A DNA stretch of 41,838 nucleotides from Candidatus Atribacteria bacterium ADurb.Bin276 (GCA_002069605.1 MWBQ01000085.1:1-41838); one strand, 5' to 3'; positions 16,966 through 25,318 are shown, counted from the stretch's first letter. Made by a program: numbers and translations. The notes: a model not told the origin generated them from the letters alone.

Positions 16966-16987
16966 GGGCAGACACATAGGTCTGCCC
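16966..16987. repeat. Perfect 8-bp-stem hairpin repeat unit
   Basis: GGGCAGAC, a 6-base loop ACATAG, then GTCTGCCC, followed by CCTACG. This is a common intergenic hairpin type in environmental genomes. It lies in the gene-free stretch 16867-17336, which otherwise holds repeats only. Confidence 0.55.
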
Positions 16988-17022
16988 CTACGAAAATCTT
17001 CTTATTTCTTTGATTTAATTAC

Positions 17023-17060
17023 ACCTTCTCCCTTGAAGGGAGAGGGTGAGGATGAGGGTG
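17023..17060 (+). repeat. Hairpin repeat family D
   Basis: CCTTCTCCCTTGAAGGGAGAGG forms a near-perfect hairpin, read here in two halves, followed by a GAGGATGAGGGTG tail. Copies are at 28051-28089, 28116-28156, 28371-28393 and 41391-41424. In three places it lies directly beside a family A repeat. Confidence 0.6.
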
Positions 17061-17107
17061 ATAATTTTTATTATTCAGCACTCTCATATCAATGCTCACT
17101 ATTTTAA

Positions 17108-17283
17108 AAGGATAGTCGGTCATGCTGATTTGCTGAACCAAGTGAAGATGAAAAACCAAGATTCGACATGCCATGGCAGGTCGCTACATTATATGAAGAT
17201 CGGGCGCTATTTATTGCGCCCCTACATTCTATATTCTTTGGTAGGAGCTTGATTTATTATGCCCGTATGTTTTCAGGATAGAA
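17108..17283 (+). repeat. Long composite palindromic repeat, family A copy 2
   Basis: It contains CGACATGCCATGGCAGGTCG (one change from the palindrome), a GGGCGC...GCGCCC hairpin, a 'taggagcttgatttat' segment and a terminal 'ttttcaggatag'. It ends about 60 bases before ttuA and so may lie in its leader. Confidence 0.7.
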
Positions 17284-17345
17284 ATTTCAACCTGAATATG
17301 TTTTAATGCAAAATTAATAAGAAACGATTATCGGAGGTGAAGGGT

Positions 17346-18284
17346 TTGAAATGTACCGCCTGTAAAGATGAAGCTATTCTTCGAATTAAACGTCACCATG
17401 CTGCGTTTTGTCAAAGATGCTTTAAAATGTTTATTCAAAAACAAACCATACAAGCCATAAAAAAGTATCAAATGTTTTCAAAAAAAGAACCGGTAATATT
17501 GGCAGTTTCAGGTGGGAAAGATAGCATGGCTTTATGGTCGGTATTAACTGATATTGGTAACCAAATAACTGCTATCCACTTAGATCTTGGAATTCCCAAC
17601 TTTTCCAAACAATCTCTTCAAGCCGTTCAACAATTTGCTCAAGATAAGGGCCTCCCGTTAATTGTTATTCATTTAAAAGAACTTTTGGGTCATTCCTTAC
17701 CGGAATTGCAAAACAAGATACCTCGTCCTGCCTGCTCAGTTTGCGGACTCATTAAAAGATATCTACTAAACCATTATGCCTTTCATCATGACTTTTCGGT
17801 TTTAGCTACCGGTCATAACCTCGATGACGAAGCCGCCACCCTTTTGGGGAATCTCCTTCGATGGAGAGAAGGATATCTTCAGCGTCAAAGCCCCTGCTTA
17901 CCTAGTGATTATCCCGGTTTAGTAAAAAAAGTAAAACCCTTTTACACCCTAACCGACCAGGAAATTCTCTGGTATGCCCAACAGATGAAAATCCCTTTTT
18001 GTGATAGCATCTGCCCTCTCTCACAAAAAGCTTCCAGTCTTGATTTTAAAAAGGCCCTGAACGTGATCGAGGAGCAATCACCTGGAACCAAACATTATTT
18101 TTTATTTCATTACTTAGAAAAAAAGCAATTCCTCTTTCCAGAAAAGCAACCAAAGGTTGTTCTCAATAATTGTTCTTCTTGCGGCATGCCTACTACTCAA
18201 GAAAAATGTTCCTTTTGTTCAATACTTGAAACCGCCCAAAGCAAATCTCAACTTTTTATTGGAAAGAATGATATTGAGCTATGA
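17346..18284 (+). CDS. ttuA: TtuA-type tRNA 2-thiolation enzyme (PP-loop ATPase)
   Basis: TtuA forms 2-thiouridine at position 54 of tRNA in thermophiles, using a sulfur carrier. From the TTG at 17346 the protein has 312 residues. There is an N-terminal zinc finger (Cys3, Cys6, His17/18, Cys22, Cys25), and the PP-loop is SGGKDS at 55-60. Cys130, Cys133 and a later Cys (219 or 223) match the positions known to hold the 4Fe-4S cluster in Thermus TtuA. A C-terminal zinc finger reads CSSCGMP...CSFC. A GTG at 17337 is also in frame but overlaps the GGAGGTGA ribosome site, so TTG is preferred. The stop overlaps the ATG of the broken acetate kinase gene (ATGA). The carrier TtuB is not in the window. 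Thermophily is hinted at, not proven. Confidence 0.88.
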   Translation: MKCTACKDEAILRIKRHHAAFCQRCFKMFIQKQTIQAIKKYQMFSKKEPVILAVSGGKDSMALWSVLTDIGNQITAIHLDLGIPNFSKQSLQAVQQFAQDKGLPLIVIHLKELLGHSLPELQNKIPRPACSVCGLIKRYLLNHYAFHHDFSVLATGHNLDDEAATLLGNLLRWREGYLQRQSPCLPSDYPGLVKKVKPFYTLTDQEILWYAQQMKIPFCDSICPLSQKASSLDFKKALNVIEEQSPGTKHYFLFHYLEKKQFLFPEKQPKVVLNNCSSCGMPTTQEKCSFCSILETAQSKSQLFIGKNDIEL

Positions 18285-19463
18285 AAATTATGGCTTTAAA
18301 CAGCGGTGGATCTTCAATTAAATACGAACTCTATGAAATTGAGAAAGAATAAGAAATTTCCCTTAGTCGAGGGGTAGTAAAGCGTTTGTATCGCGATGAC
18401 TCTTTTTGGGAACAAAAGATTAACGGGAAAACCTTTCAAACATCCATATCCCAGTGTTCTCATAAACTAGGTTTAAAAGCCATAATAAACAATATAATTG
18501 AATATGAACCTCTCAATGATCTAACAGGACTAAAGGCAATAGGTATTAAATGCATCATCTGAGGGAATCGAGTCAATTCCACTTCTCTGATTGATTTTCA
18601 CGTAATCAGTACTCTTCGAGAATTAGAAAGCGTAACACCGGTTCACAATTCACCAACCTTACTCACCGTCGACATTTTCCAAAGGATTCTTCCCAGGTCC
18701 CCTGAGTAGGTGTTTTTGAAACTACCTTTCACCAAAGCATCCCCCCAGCACATTATACCTATGAGCTTCCTTTAGGCCTTTGTCAAAAATACAGAATTAT
18801 TAAATTTGATTTTCATGGAAATTCCCATCGATATTTCGGAAAAAATATCTCAATTGACTACCGCATCTAGCCGGGTTATTTCCTGCCATTTGGGCAGTGG
18901 CAGCAGCATCTTTGCAATTCAAGATGGAAAATCATTAGATATTTCCAGTGGTTTTACTCCGTAAAGTGGAATTATTATGTCATCTCGATCGGGAGATTTT
19001 GATCCTAGGTTATTACCTACCTCCAAGAAAAAGAGAAGATGAGCTATTCTGCGATCAATGAATTATTGGTAAAGAAGTCGGGCTTCCTTGGTATCTCCGG
19101 ACAAAGCACCTAAATTTGGGTATTGAAAAAAGCTGCCCGAGATGGAAACGAGCGGGCTTTGCTTGCAATTGATGTTTTTGTATACCAGGTAAAAAAGTAT
19201 ATTGGTTCATTTATCACTTTAATGAACGGGCTTGATTCGCTAATATTTACTGGAGGAATTGGTGAAAACGATTCTTTCATTCGTGAGAAAATTTGTAGTT
19301 ATTTGGATCAGCTCGGTATTTCAATTGACCATGAAAAAATTCTTCACCATCCCCAATCCCTAAACCGATCCATGATGAAAAATCAAACGTCGAGATCTGG
19401 GTTATTCCAATCAACGAGGAATTAATGATAGCTCGAGAAACTTATGCTTATCTTCAGACCTAA
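18281..19463 (+). pseudogene. ackA: Acetate kinase (ackA) pseudogene
   Basis: A full-length but decayed acetate kinase. It opens at an ATG overlapping the ttuA stop with MKIMALNSGGSSIKYEL. In-frame stops follow at 18350 (TAA), 18560 (TGA, where the HRVVHGG motif should be) and 18707 (TAG), then a frame change to VFETTFHQS. Further pieces read YELPLGLCQKY, FHGNSHRY, HLGSGSSIFAI, a TAA at 18962, SRSGDFDP and FTGGIGEN. A last frame change precedes VIPINEELMIARETY and the TAA at 19461-19463. The total span of 1183 bases equals an intact gene, so decay is by point changes and small indels, not deletion. Acetate kinase makes ATP from acetyl phosphate; its loss here implies another copy or a different acetate route. 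Confidence 0.92.
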
Positions 19464-19523
19464 GAATCTCGAATACAAAGATTTATTTTTATAATTTTAA
19501 TATTTATAATATTTTTTACTGAT

Positions 19524-19634
19524 CCGTCATTGCGAGGAACGGAGTGACGTGGCAATCTCATCCTGTAAAGTATTTATGAAGAAAGAAACTAAAAGATGAG
19601 ATCCTCACGCGGGAAAGCACCAATCCGGATGACG
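19524..19634. repeat. Two inverted family E repeats
   Basis: A copy at 19524-19562 (ccgtcattgcgagg...gtggcaatctcat) is followed by a degenerate copy in reverse orientation at 19595-19634 (gatgagatcctcacgc...gatgacg). A 'ttttcaggatag' family A end follows near 19660. The gap 19464-19689 holds nothing else. Confidence 0.55.
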
Positions 19635-19689
19635 AATTAAAGAATTCATTTGATGGTATTTTCAGGATAGAAAAAAATACTTTGACCGC

Positions 19690-20922
19690 TTATCTGCTTA
19701 AAAACTCCTTGGGATTATCATAAAGAATCATTTTCCCAATTTGTTCGGCTGACGACCGGCTCAGATACTTCTTTTCAACTTTTTCCGCCAATACTCGAGC
19801 AATGGTTTTGAGATTGTAAAGAAGAGATCCAACTGCCCCTTCGGCATTCCATGAATCTCCTCCCATCATGATTCGAGCCCCACCGGCAGTTTCAATCCAT
19901 TCCGACAAAGCCATAACAGCATAGGATGGCGACATCACCGGTAACCAAACCAGGTCTAAATACAGGTTCGGATAAAAGAGAGACATGGCTCCTGGCTCGC
20001 CAACCCAGGGGAAACTCCCATGGAAAAGCGATATTTTTAAGTCGTGGAATTCCTCAAAAATATTCCCTAAATGTGAGGCAGCTGTCTCGAAAGCCTTTCC
20101 CGGACCAGTGTGAATTTGGATTGGTAGATGATGATCAGCCGCTTTCTGGAGGCAATAATAGAAAACATAGTCCTGAAAATCTCTTACTTCAGAAGAGAGC
20201 TCGGTTCCATCCTTTTTATAAAAAGCTTTTTCAGCTTGCTCTTTTTTAACCTTTTCAAAGCGAAGTGTCCGATCGTAGGCAACCGCACATTTCATGGTAC
20301 CGATTCCCTCCGCAACTGCTTTTTTAAAAAGATGATCAATGTAAGCAAGATATTCATCAAATGTCTCAATGTGAATTCCCTGCTTGGCAGCTTCGATATG
20401 TGGGTTCATTCGGTCATGATTTAATTTTTCTTTTGAATAGCCACAGAACAACGGATCAATTCTAAAAACGGCAAAATAATGGCTTTGGTCAATATCGAAT
20501 TCACCTAATTTCCAATAGCGATCATGAACAACCTTTTCGACATTGAACTTATCAAAAATCCAATAGTCCAGCATATTTTTCTTTGAATAGCTTTCTCGAA
20601 TAAGTTGGGATAATTGTTCCCAATTATCTTGATTGATTTCATCATCGGAAAAACCATACATATATTGAAAAGCTTCAATGATATACCGTAAAAAGGCGCT
20701 GGCCGGTATTTTTTTCATACCTTGTAAAAGACCTTCTCGGGTTACGGTTATAGTATTGTGATCTCGTGCTCCATAAACAATCCAGGGAAGATAACTTTCC
20801 CGAAGAATGGCCAACAAAATATCGGGATGATCTTGATAAGTATTTTGTGGGAGAAAATGCTCATGGGTATCGATTTTTTTCCAGATCAGGAGCTGATTAA
20901 AAAGATCTTCATAAAAAGACAT
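19690..20922 (-). CDS. Amidohydrolase / uronate-isomerase-like TIM-barrel metal enzyme
   Basis: A 410-residue member of the amidohydrolase superfamily (Amidohydrolase_2 or uronate isomerase type). Metal ligands in order are DTHEHF (His20, His22), Lys211 in TMKCAVAYD, His271 in IQIHTGPG, His301 in LFHGSFPW and Asp356 in GGDSW. The reaction could be lactone hydrolysis or sugar-acid isomerisation; it cannot be fixed from sequence. The start was set at ATG 20922. A GTG at 20931 overlaps the AGAGGTG ribosome site. It is the last gene of a four-gene operon behind two zinc dehydrogenases and an epimerase, which points to carbohydrate or polyol catabolism. The C-terminus (YDNPKEFL) matches the 'Npkrll' ending of this group. 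Confidence 0.78.
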   Translation of the reverse strand: MSFYEDLFNQLLIWKKIDTHEHFLPQNTYQDHPDILLAILRESYLPWIVYGARDHNTITVTREGLLQGMKKIPASAFLRYIIEAFQYMYGFSDDEINQDNWEQLSQLIRESYSKKNMLDYWIFDKFNVEKVVHDRYWKLGEFDIDQSHYFAVFRIDPLFCGYSKEKLNHDRMNPHIEAAKQGIHIETFDEYLAYIDHLFKKAVAEGIGTMKCAVAYDRTLRFEKVKKEQAEKAFYKKDGTELSSEVRDFQDYVFYYCLQKAADHHLPIQIHTGPGKAFETAASHLGNIFEEFHDLKISLFHGSFPWVGEPGAMSLFYPNLYLDLVWLPVMSPSYAVMALSEWIETAGGARIMMGGDSWNAEGAVGSLLYNLKTIARVLAEKVEKKYLSRSSAEQIGKMILYDNPKEFLSR

Positions 20923-20934
20923 TTTTTTCACCTC

Positions 20935-21615
20935 TTAATAAGTTTTTTCACACAATTCTCTAAATTTTCGGGAAGCAGCTTCAATTTCTTCTTTTCCGGA
21001 AAAGATACTGGTAGTCCCGGCTATAAATACATTGGCACCGGCTTTCTTTAGAAGTGGAACTGTCGTCTCACCAATTCCTCCATCTACAGCAATATCAATA
21101 TTTAATTGATGGGACTCAATCAGGTTTTTGATGGTTTGAACTTTTTTTACCACTTCTGGTACAAATTTTTGCCCAACAAATCCTGGATCTACCGTCATAA
21201 CTAAAACCATATCGATATAAGGAAGAATATACTCTAAAATATCTGGTGGTGTTGAAGGATTTAGGGCTAATCCGACCTTTTTCCCTAAATTTTTTATAGA
21301 ACTGACCATCTGATGAAGACGAGATGTGGTTTCAACATGAAAAGTAATGATATCCGCACCCAAGTCGGCAAAAATGGGAATTGACACTTCAGGATTACTG
21401 GTCATGAAATGAACATCAAACAGAAGTTTGGTTTGGGGACGAAGTTTTCGGAGTAAATTGGTACCCAGAGCATAATTTGGTACAAAATGTCCATCCATGA
21501 TATCCAAGTGGAGCATGTTGACTCCACCTTTTTCTAACTTTCGAATATCCGATAACAAATCTAAATAATTAGCACAATCCAAGGATGCACTAATTTTTAT
21601 CATTTGCTCATTCAT
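20935..21615 (-). CDS. Ribulose-phosphate 3-epimerase family protein, AlsE-like
   Basis: A 226-residue TIM barrel. Metal and catalytic residues are present: His36 and Asp38 in HLDIMDGHFVPN, His69 in FDVHFM, DPGFVGQKF, and Asp in VDGGIG. The usual Rpe start (PSILSAD) is replaced by ASLDCAN. The segments LNPSTPPD, MTVDPGFVGQKFVPE and ANVFIAGTTSIF look closer to E. coli allulose-6-phosphate 3-epimerase AlsE, recalled from memory. In this operon it may act on a ketohexose phosphate rather than in the pentose phosphate pathway. The start has GGAGG about 10 bases upstream. It lies between a GatD-like dehydrogenase (61 bases upstream) and the amidohydrolase. Confidence 0.85.
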   Translation of the reverse strand: MNEQMIKISASLDCANYLDLLSDIRKLEKGGVNMLHLDIMDGHFVPNYALGTNLLRKLRPQTKLLFDVHFMTSNPEVSIPIFADLGADIITFHVETTSRLHQMVSSIKNLGKKVGLALNPSTPPDILEYILPYIDMVLVMTVDPGFVGQKFVPEVVKKVQTIKNLIESHQLNIDIAVDGGIGETTVPLLKKAGANVFIAGTTSIFSGKEEIEAASRKFRELCEKTY

Positions 21616-21676
21616 GACTGACTTTCCTCCTTCAGTATTTTTAGTTGAGTCATTAATATTTTTGTGAATTGGTTTA

Positions 21677-22726
21677 TCAGGGAATGATGAGAACTTTGTT
21701 GTAGAATACTTTTTTATCTCTCATCAGCTGGATAAACTCAGGAGCTTCTTCCAAGGTAAGACGATGAGAAATGAAAGGTTTAAAATTAGCTTGGCCAGAA
21801 TTCTCAAATTCCAGAACTGCCTTCCAATCTGATCCAATATGAGTAAATCGAGAATTCCAGGTCCCATGTAACGTCAGCTGTTTTCTCAAAATAAGGCTCA
21901 TCTCTTTAGGGGTTAAGGTAACATCCCGTTCCTGGTTTCCCAAGAGCAGGACCTCGCCAAACTTGTGAGTTATTTTTATGGATTGAACTAAGGCTCGGTT
22001 GCTTCCCGAAGCTTCACAAGTGAGATCGAAACCACCGGCTTCGGTATAATTTTCCACGGCTTTTTCTAATTTTTCTGGTTCGGGAATCATTGCCTCATTA
22101 AAACCATTTTCCCGGGCAAAATCAACTTTTTTTTGATCGATATCGAAACCGATCAAACGCCTGGCTCCTGAAATTTTTGCCCAGATTCCGAAAAGTACTC
22201 CAATGGGACCCAACCCAAAAACAGCAACAGTTTTTCCAAATGGTATCGATGACCTCCGTAGAGCATGCAGGGTTACTGCCGCCGGTTCGCTGAATGCCCC
22301 CGATTCATAAGAAACCTTTCCGGGGAGATCCATACAATTGGCTACCGGAACAGTAACATATTCAGCAAAAGCTCCGTCACGTCGCGATCCAATATACCCA
22401 TAATTTTCACACATTTCATATAACCCGATCTGGCATAAACGACAATTATAGCAGGGAATCAAAGGAAAAACCGTCACTCTTTTTCCAACCCAATTCTTAT
22501 CTAAACTGGGATCGCCAACTTCCTCAACTTCACCAGCAAACTCATGTCCGGGTATCGAGGGATAATAATAAGCAATACCTCCATAAATTCGAGGAATATC
22601 AGATCCACAGATACCACAGGCCTTTACTCGTATTAGGGCTTCTCCTCTCGCTGGTTTTGGTTTGGGAACGCTTAGGAATTGAATATCACCCTTTTTCAAC
22701 AGAACTAATGCTTTCATGGTATCCAT
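21677..22726 (-). CDS. Zinc-dependent medium-chain dehydrogenase, galactitol-1-phosphate dehydrogenase-like
   Basis: A 349-residue NAD-dependent MDR enzyme. The catalytic zinc site uses Cys in ACGICGSD and GHEFAGEVEEVG. The structural zinc has four Cys in CYNCRLCQIGLYEMC, and the cofactor site is GLGPIGVLFG. SDIPRIYGG with YYYPSIPGHEFAG, YIGSRRDGAFAEY and LTLHGTWNS closely follow E. coli GatD, which oxidises galactitol 1-phosphate to tagatose 6-phosphate. The actual polyol phosphate here is not determined. It begins 2 bases after the upstream dehydrogenase with no clear ribosome site of its own, so translational coupling is likely. Confidence 0.85.
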   Translation of the reverse strand: MDTMKALVLLKKGDIQFLSVPKPKPARGEALIRVKACGICGSDIPRIYGGIAYYYPSIPGHEFAGEVEEVGDPSLDKNWVGKRVTVFPLIPCYNCRLCQIGLYEMCENYGYIGSRRDGAFAEYVTVPVANCMDLPGKVSYESGAFSEPAAVTLHALRRSSIPFGKTVAVFGLGPIGVLFGIWAKISGARRLIGFDIDQKKVDFARENGFNEAMIPEPEKLEKAVENYTEAGGFDLTCEASGSNRALVQSIKITHKFGEVLLLGNQERDVTLTPKEMSLILRKQLTLHGTWNSRFTHIGSDWKAVLEFENSGQANFKPFISHRLTLEEAPEFIQLMRDKKVFYNKVLIIP

Positions 22727-22728
22727 CT

Positions 22729-23766
22729 TTAAGGGTTCACCACCACTTTCAATCCTTCTCTTGATTCAGCAGCATGGAAAGCTTCATGAATTTGATCCAA
22801 AGGGAACCGATGAGTAATGTATTGTTCGGTATGAACCATTCTTTTATCAATGATTTGGATAGCTTTTTTATGATGACGAGGTAGGCTACCATGACTTCCT
22901 AATACGTTAAGTTCTTTATAATGAATTAGATTACTGGATATGTTGAGTTTTCTGGCGGTTGAAGCCAAACCACCAAAAAAATTTATTCGTGCTCGATGTC
23001 GTGCTAAAAGGAGGGATTGTTCTTGGGCGTCAGGAGATGCACAGGTAATCATAATGACATCTGGTCCTTCACCCTTAGTAACTCCTTTTACCTTGGCTTC
23101 TATATCAGGGTCATTGCTGAGGAAGTAATGATCGGCGCCATATTTTTTAGCCATATCCAAACGCTTTTGCGACCTTTGGATAACAATGATATTGGTTGCT
23201 CCCATATGTCGTCCTAACTCGATCATCATGCAACCAATCGGACCAGCCCCTATTATACAAAGGGTATCTCCAACTCCCAACTGACTCATCTCCAAACCAT
23301 TTATAGCACAGGCTAATGGTTCTGCCAGACTGGCTTCATCAAAAGATAAAGTATCGGGTATTAGGTTGACGACTTGTTGGTTTACAGTGAGTTCGTTCAA
23401 AAGGATATATTCTGCAAACCCACCAGGAAATTGATAACCGACTGCATAATTGATAGCACAGTTGGTTCCCATGCCATTCTGGCACCAATAGCATTTCCCA
23501 CAAGGAACATCAGCACCGACGGCTACTCGATCTCCAACCCCTAACCGTTCAACACCAGCTCCCACTTCAACAACTTCTCCAGCGATTTCATGTCCGACTA
23601 TTTGAGGATACTTAACCCGAGGATTTCCCGAATGCATAATTCGTAGGTCAGATCCACAAACTGCACAGGTTTTGACTCGAACCAGAACTTCTCCTAGTCC
23701 AACTTTATAATCTGGCACCTCTTTAACCACCAATTGATCAATTCCTTCTAAGACAGCAGCTTTCAT
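22729..23766 (-). CDS. Zinc-dependent alcohol/polyol dehydrogenase (sorbitol or threonine dehydrogenase-like)
   Basis: A 345-residue MDR-family dehydrogenase and first gene of the operon. Catalytic zinc residues lie in CAVCGSDLR and GHEIAGEVVEVG. The structural zinc cluster is CGKCYWCQNGMGTNC, and the Rossmann motif is GAGPIGCMMIE. The AEPLACAINGLE and DVIMITCASPDAQEQ segments are typical of sorbitol or iditol dehydrogenases. It is a paralogue of the next gene, not a recent duplicate (many differences). GGAGG lies 7 bases before the ATG. The 450-base upstream gap has an extended -10 motif and a palindrome suited to a repressor. Confidence 0.85.
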   Translation of the reverse strand: MKAAVLEGIDQLVVKEVPDYKVGLGEVLVRVKTCAVCGSDLRIMHSGNPRVKYPQIVGHEIAGEVVEVGAGVERLGVGDRVAVGADVPCGKCYWCQNGMGTNCAINYAVGYQFPGGFAEYILLNELTVNQQVVNLIPDTLSFDEASLAEPLACAINGLEMSQLGVGDTLCIIGAGPIGCMMIELGRHMGATNIIVIQRSQKRLDMAKKYGADHYFLSNDPDIEAKVKGVTKGEGPDVIMITCASPDAQEQSLLLARHRARINFFGGLASTARKLNISSNLIHYKELNVLGSHGSLPRHHKKAIQIIDKRMVHTEQYITHRFPLDQIHEAFHAAESREGLKVVVNP

Positions 23767-23949
23767 GTGATTCCTCCATTATTTATTTTTAAATTCATTA
23801 ACGATAATAAAAAAGGGGGTGACAGATAGGAGCAAATGGAATCTCAAGTATTGGTCAACAAAAGGTAAATAAACTCCCTAAAAGCACAGGAAAAACTCTC
23901 CTGTAATCTCCATCACCGAATGTTACTTTTCATCCTTTTCAGATTTCAC

Positions 23950-23984
23950 AACCGGTTTTAAACTCTTATTAACCTAATATAACA
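23950..23984 (-). promoter_or_regulatory. Possible promoter and LacI-type operator of the polyol operon
   Basis: On the minus strand TGT plus TATATT (23976-23984) forms an extended -10. The palindrome AACCGGTT (23950-23957) lies about 20 bases downstream, where a LacI-family repressor would block transcription. The stretch between here and the first gene holds a small ACAGGA/TCCTGT hairpin but no gene. No regulator gene is nearby. Confidence 0.3.
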
Positions 23985-24066
23985 TATAAATCTGGCGAAC
24001 TTTTTTAGTTTCTACGTAATATCCCAAGATTAAAATTGTTTTAATCAATTTGGTTTGAAAATAAAA

Positions 24067-24093
24067 AGCCAGAGGGTACGATTCCCTCTGGCT
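24067..24093 (-). terminator. Strong rho-independent terminator downstream of the OsmC gene
   Basis: A perfect 10-bp stem AGCCAGAGGG/CCCTCTGGCT with a 7-base loop, followed on the minus strand by TTTTT. It ends the OsmC transcript after the tRNA-like remnant. Confidence 0.85.
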
Positions 24094-24100
24094 AAAAAAA

Positions 24101-24152
24101 CCAATTACAATTCGCACCTCCGGCTATGACATACCAATTGAACTACAATTTA
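24101..24152 (-). pseudogene. tRNA-Met-like remnant
   Basis: Read on the minus strand, GTAGTTCAATTGGTA is a typical tRNA D-arm sequence. It is followed, after a gap, by TCATAGCCGGAGGT (anticodon CAU loop plus 3' stem) and GCGAATTG (T-loop-like). The 5' half of the anticodon stem is missing and the acceptor ends do not pair well, so it cannot fold as a normal tRNA. It lies between the OsmC gene and its terminator. It may be a decayed tRNA or a tRNA-derived structure in the 3' UTR. Confidence 0.45.
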
Positions 24153-24218
24153 ATTTAAATCAGTTTTTAGAAAATTAAAGATTTTCAATATTTCAAACAC
24201 TGTTATTTCAAAGGCATA

Positions 24219-24656
24219 CTATACTTTTCCAATTCTTCCAGTCACACTTGTTCCATTTTTCAAAGTATCGGATACTGGACATCTTTTTTCAATTTCCTCT
24301 AAAAATTCTTTCAGCTGTGTATCGCTTAAATTTCCTTTGACTTTGATATTATATCGAATAGACTGCATTCCAGGTCTGACATTTTTATCTTGTCCCATAA
24401 ATCCTCTTGGGTCAAGATCGCCTTCAACACTAATATCAATCCCTTCAAAAGGTATCTTTTTCTCATTAGCCACTACACAAGCAACAATACCTAAACATCC
24501 AACTAAAGACGAGAGTATTGCTTCAACTGGATTGGGAGCGGTATCTTCGCCACCAAGAGAAGGCGGCTCATCATAGGCAAGTGAAAAATCACGCACTATT
24601 GATTTTATTCTCAAACATCCATCCCAATGTCCAGTCGCTTTAAAAGTCGTTACCAT
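24219..24656 (-). CDS. OsmC/Ohr-family protein
   Basis: A 145-residue OsmC-like protein; the family reduces organic hydroperoxides with paired cysteines. Cys60 in the central helix (LVGCLGIVACVV) and Cys126 in EKRCPVSDTL match the two redox positions. An extra Cys54 precedes the first. PNPVEAILSSLVGC is a family hallmark. AAGGAGG lies 9 bases before the ATG. It lies 67 bases downstream of the PK_C-like gene and may be read from the phoU promoter as well. Confidence 0.9.
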   Translation of the reverse strand: MVTTFKATGHWDGCLRIKSIVRDFSLAYDEPPSLGGEDTAPNPVEAILSSLVGCLGIVACVVANEKKIPFEGIDISVEGDLDPRGFMGQDKNVRPGMQSIRYNIKVKGNLSDTQLKEFLEEIEKRCPVSDTLKNGTSVTGRIGKV

Positions 24657-24723
24657 GTGTTATTCCTCCTTTTGCATAAGAATTCCCTAATTCCCCAACC
24701 TTATTCGTTAACCAATGAAGTTT

Positions 24724-25311
24724 TTAAGAAGGAAAACAGATAACTTCCTTTATTTTTAAATCTAGAAAAGAATTTTGATGTGCCGGTCTTAATACCAAAG
24801 CAGTATCTGCTCCCCGGCTTTGCCCACCAACTGCTACTACATCTTGTTTTGATGAAATCATACCAGCATCAGCAGCCATGATGGAGATTTCAACTGCGAC
24901 TTTGAAACCTTGGGATATTCTCCGGAAGCTTTCGGCAATAATTTCTGGAATGCTAATCCCACCGAATTTCTCTCGAAAAGACCGACTCACTCCACTCAGG
25001 GCGTGAGATGACATCACTATGGGAATATTTTTCTCGGCAAGCAGCTTCTGATTCTCTTTTGAAATCGATAAGGTCTCATTATCAAAAAATCCCTGATGAT
25101 AGGTCACGGCAATTATTCTTCCTGCAAAGCGGAAAGCCTGGGCTACCTCTGCCAAACGCAATGGCGTTTCACCGCTTTTTGTCGCAACCAGTATTGCTTC
25201 TAATTGAAGCAATAAAGCCCTTTCAACGGCTAATTCTAACGTTTTTTGAGTATTTTCTTTACCAGGCTGGGAAAAATAATATATAGTCTTTTCGTGTAAC
25301 CTGTTCATCAT
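24724..25311 (-). CDS. Stand-alone pyruvate-kinase C-terminal-like (PK_C) domain protein
   Basis: About 195 residues resembling the C-terminal allosteric domain of pyruvate kinase without the catalytic barrel. The pattern FSQPGKENTQKTLELAVERA, then ILVATKSGETPLRLAE and a nucleotide-fold strand IIAVTYH, is typical of this group of unknown function. The C-terminal part has VGGQSRGADTALVLRPAH. The start was set at ATG 25311. An in-frame TTG at 25335 lies within the end of phoU and has a GGAG upstream, so it is possible. The gene overlaps or abuts phoU in an operon, suggesting a link between phosphate status and PEP/pyruvate. That is inference. Confidence 0.78.
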   Translation of the reverse strand: MMNRLHEKTIYYFSQPGKENTQKTLELAVERALLLQLEAILVATKSGETPLRLAEVAQAFRFAGRIIAVTYHQGFFDNETLSISKENQKLLAEKNIPIVMSSHALSGVSRSFREKFGGISIPEIIAESFRRISQGFKVAVEISIMAADAGMISSKQDVVAVGGQSRGADTALVLRPAHQNSFLDLKIKEVICFPS

Positions 25312-25318
25312 CTCTTTT

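Noticed and set aside
16904-17252. Two overlapping open frames on the plus strand before ttuA
   Set aside because: They cover hairpin repeats and family A copy 2, with no ribosome site and no protein-like composition.
19123-19425. Separate 100-codon protein with FTGGIGEN
   Set aside because: It is the C-terminal piece of the decayed acetate kinase, not an independent gene.
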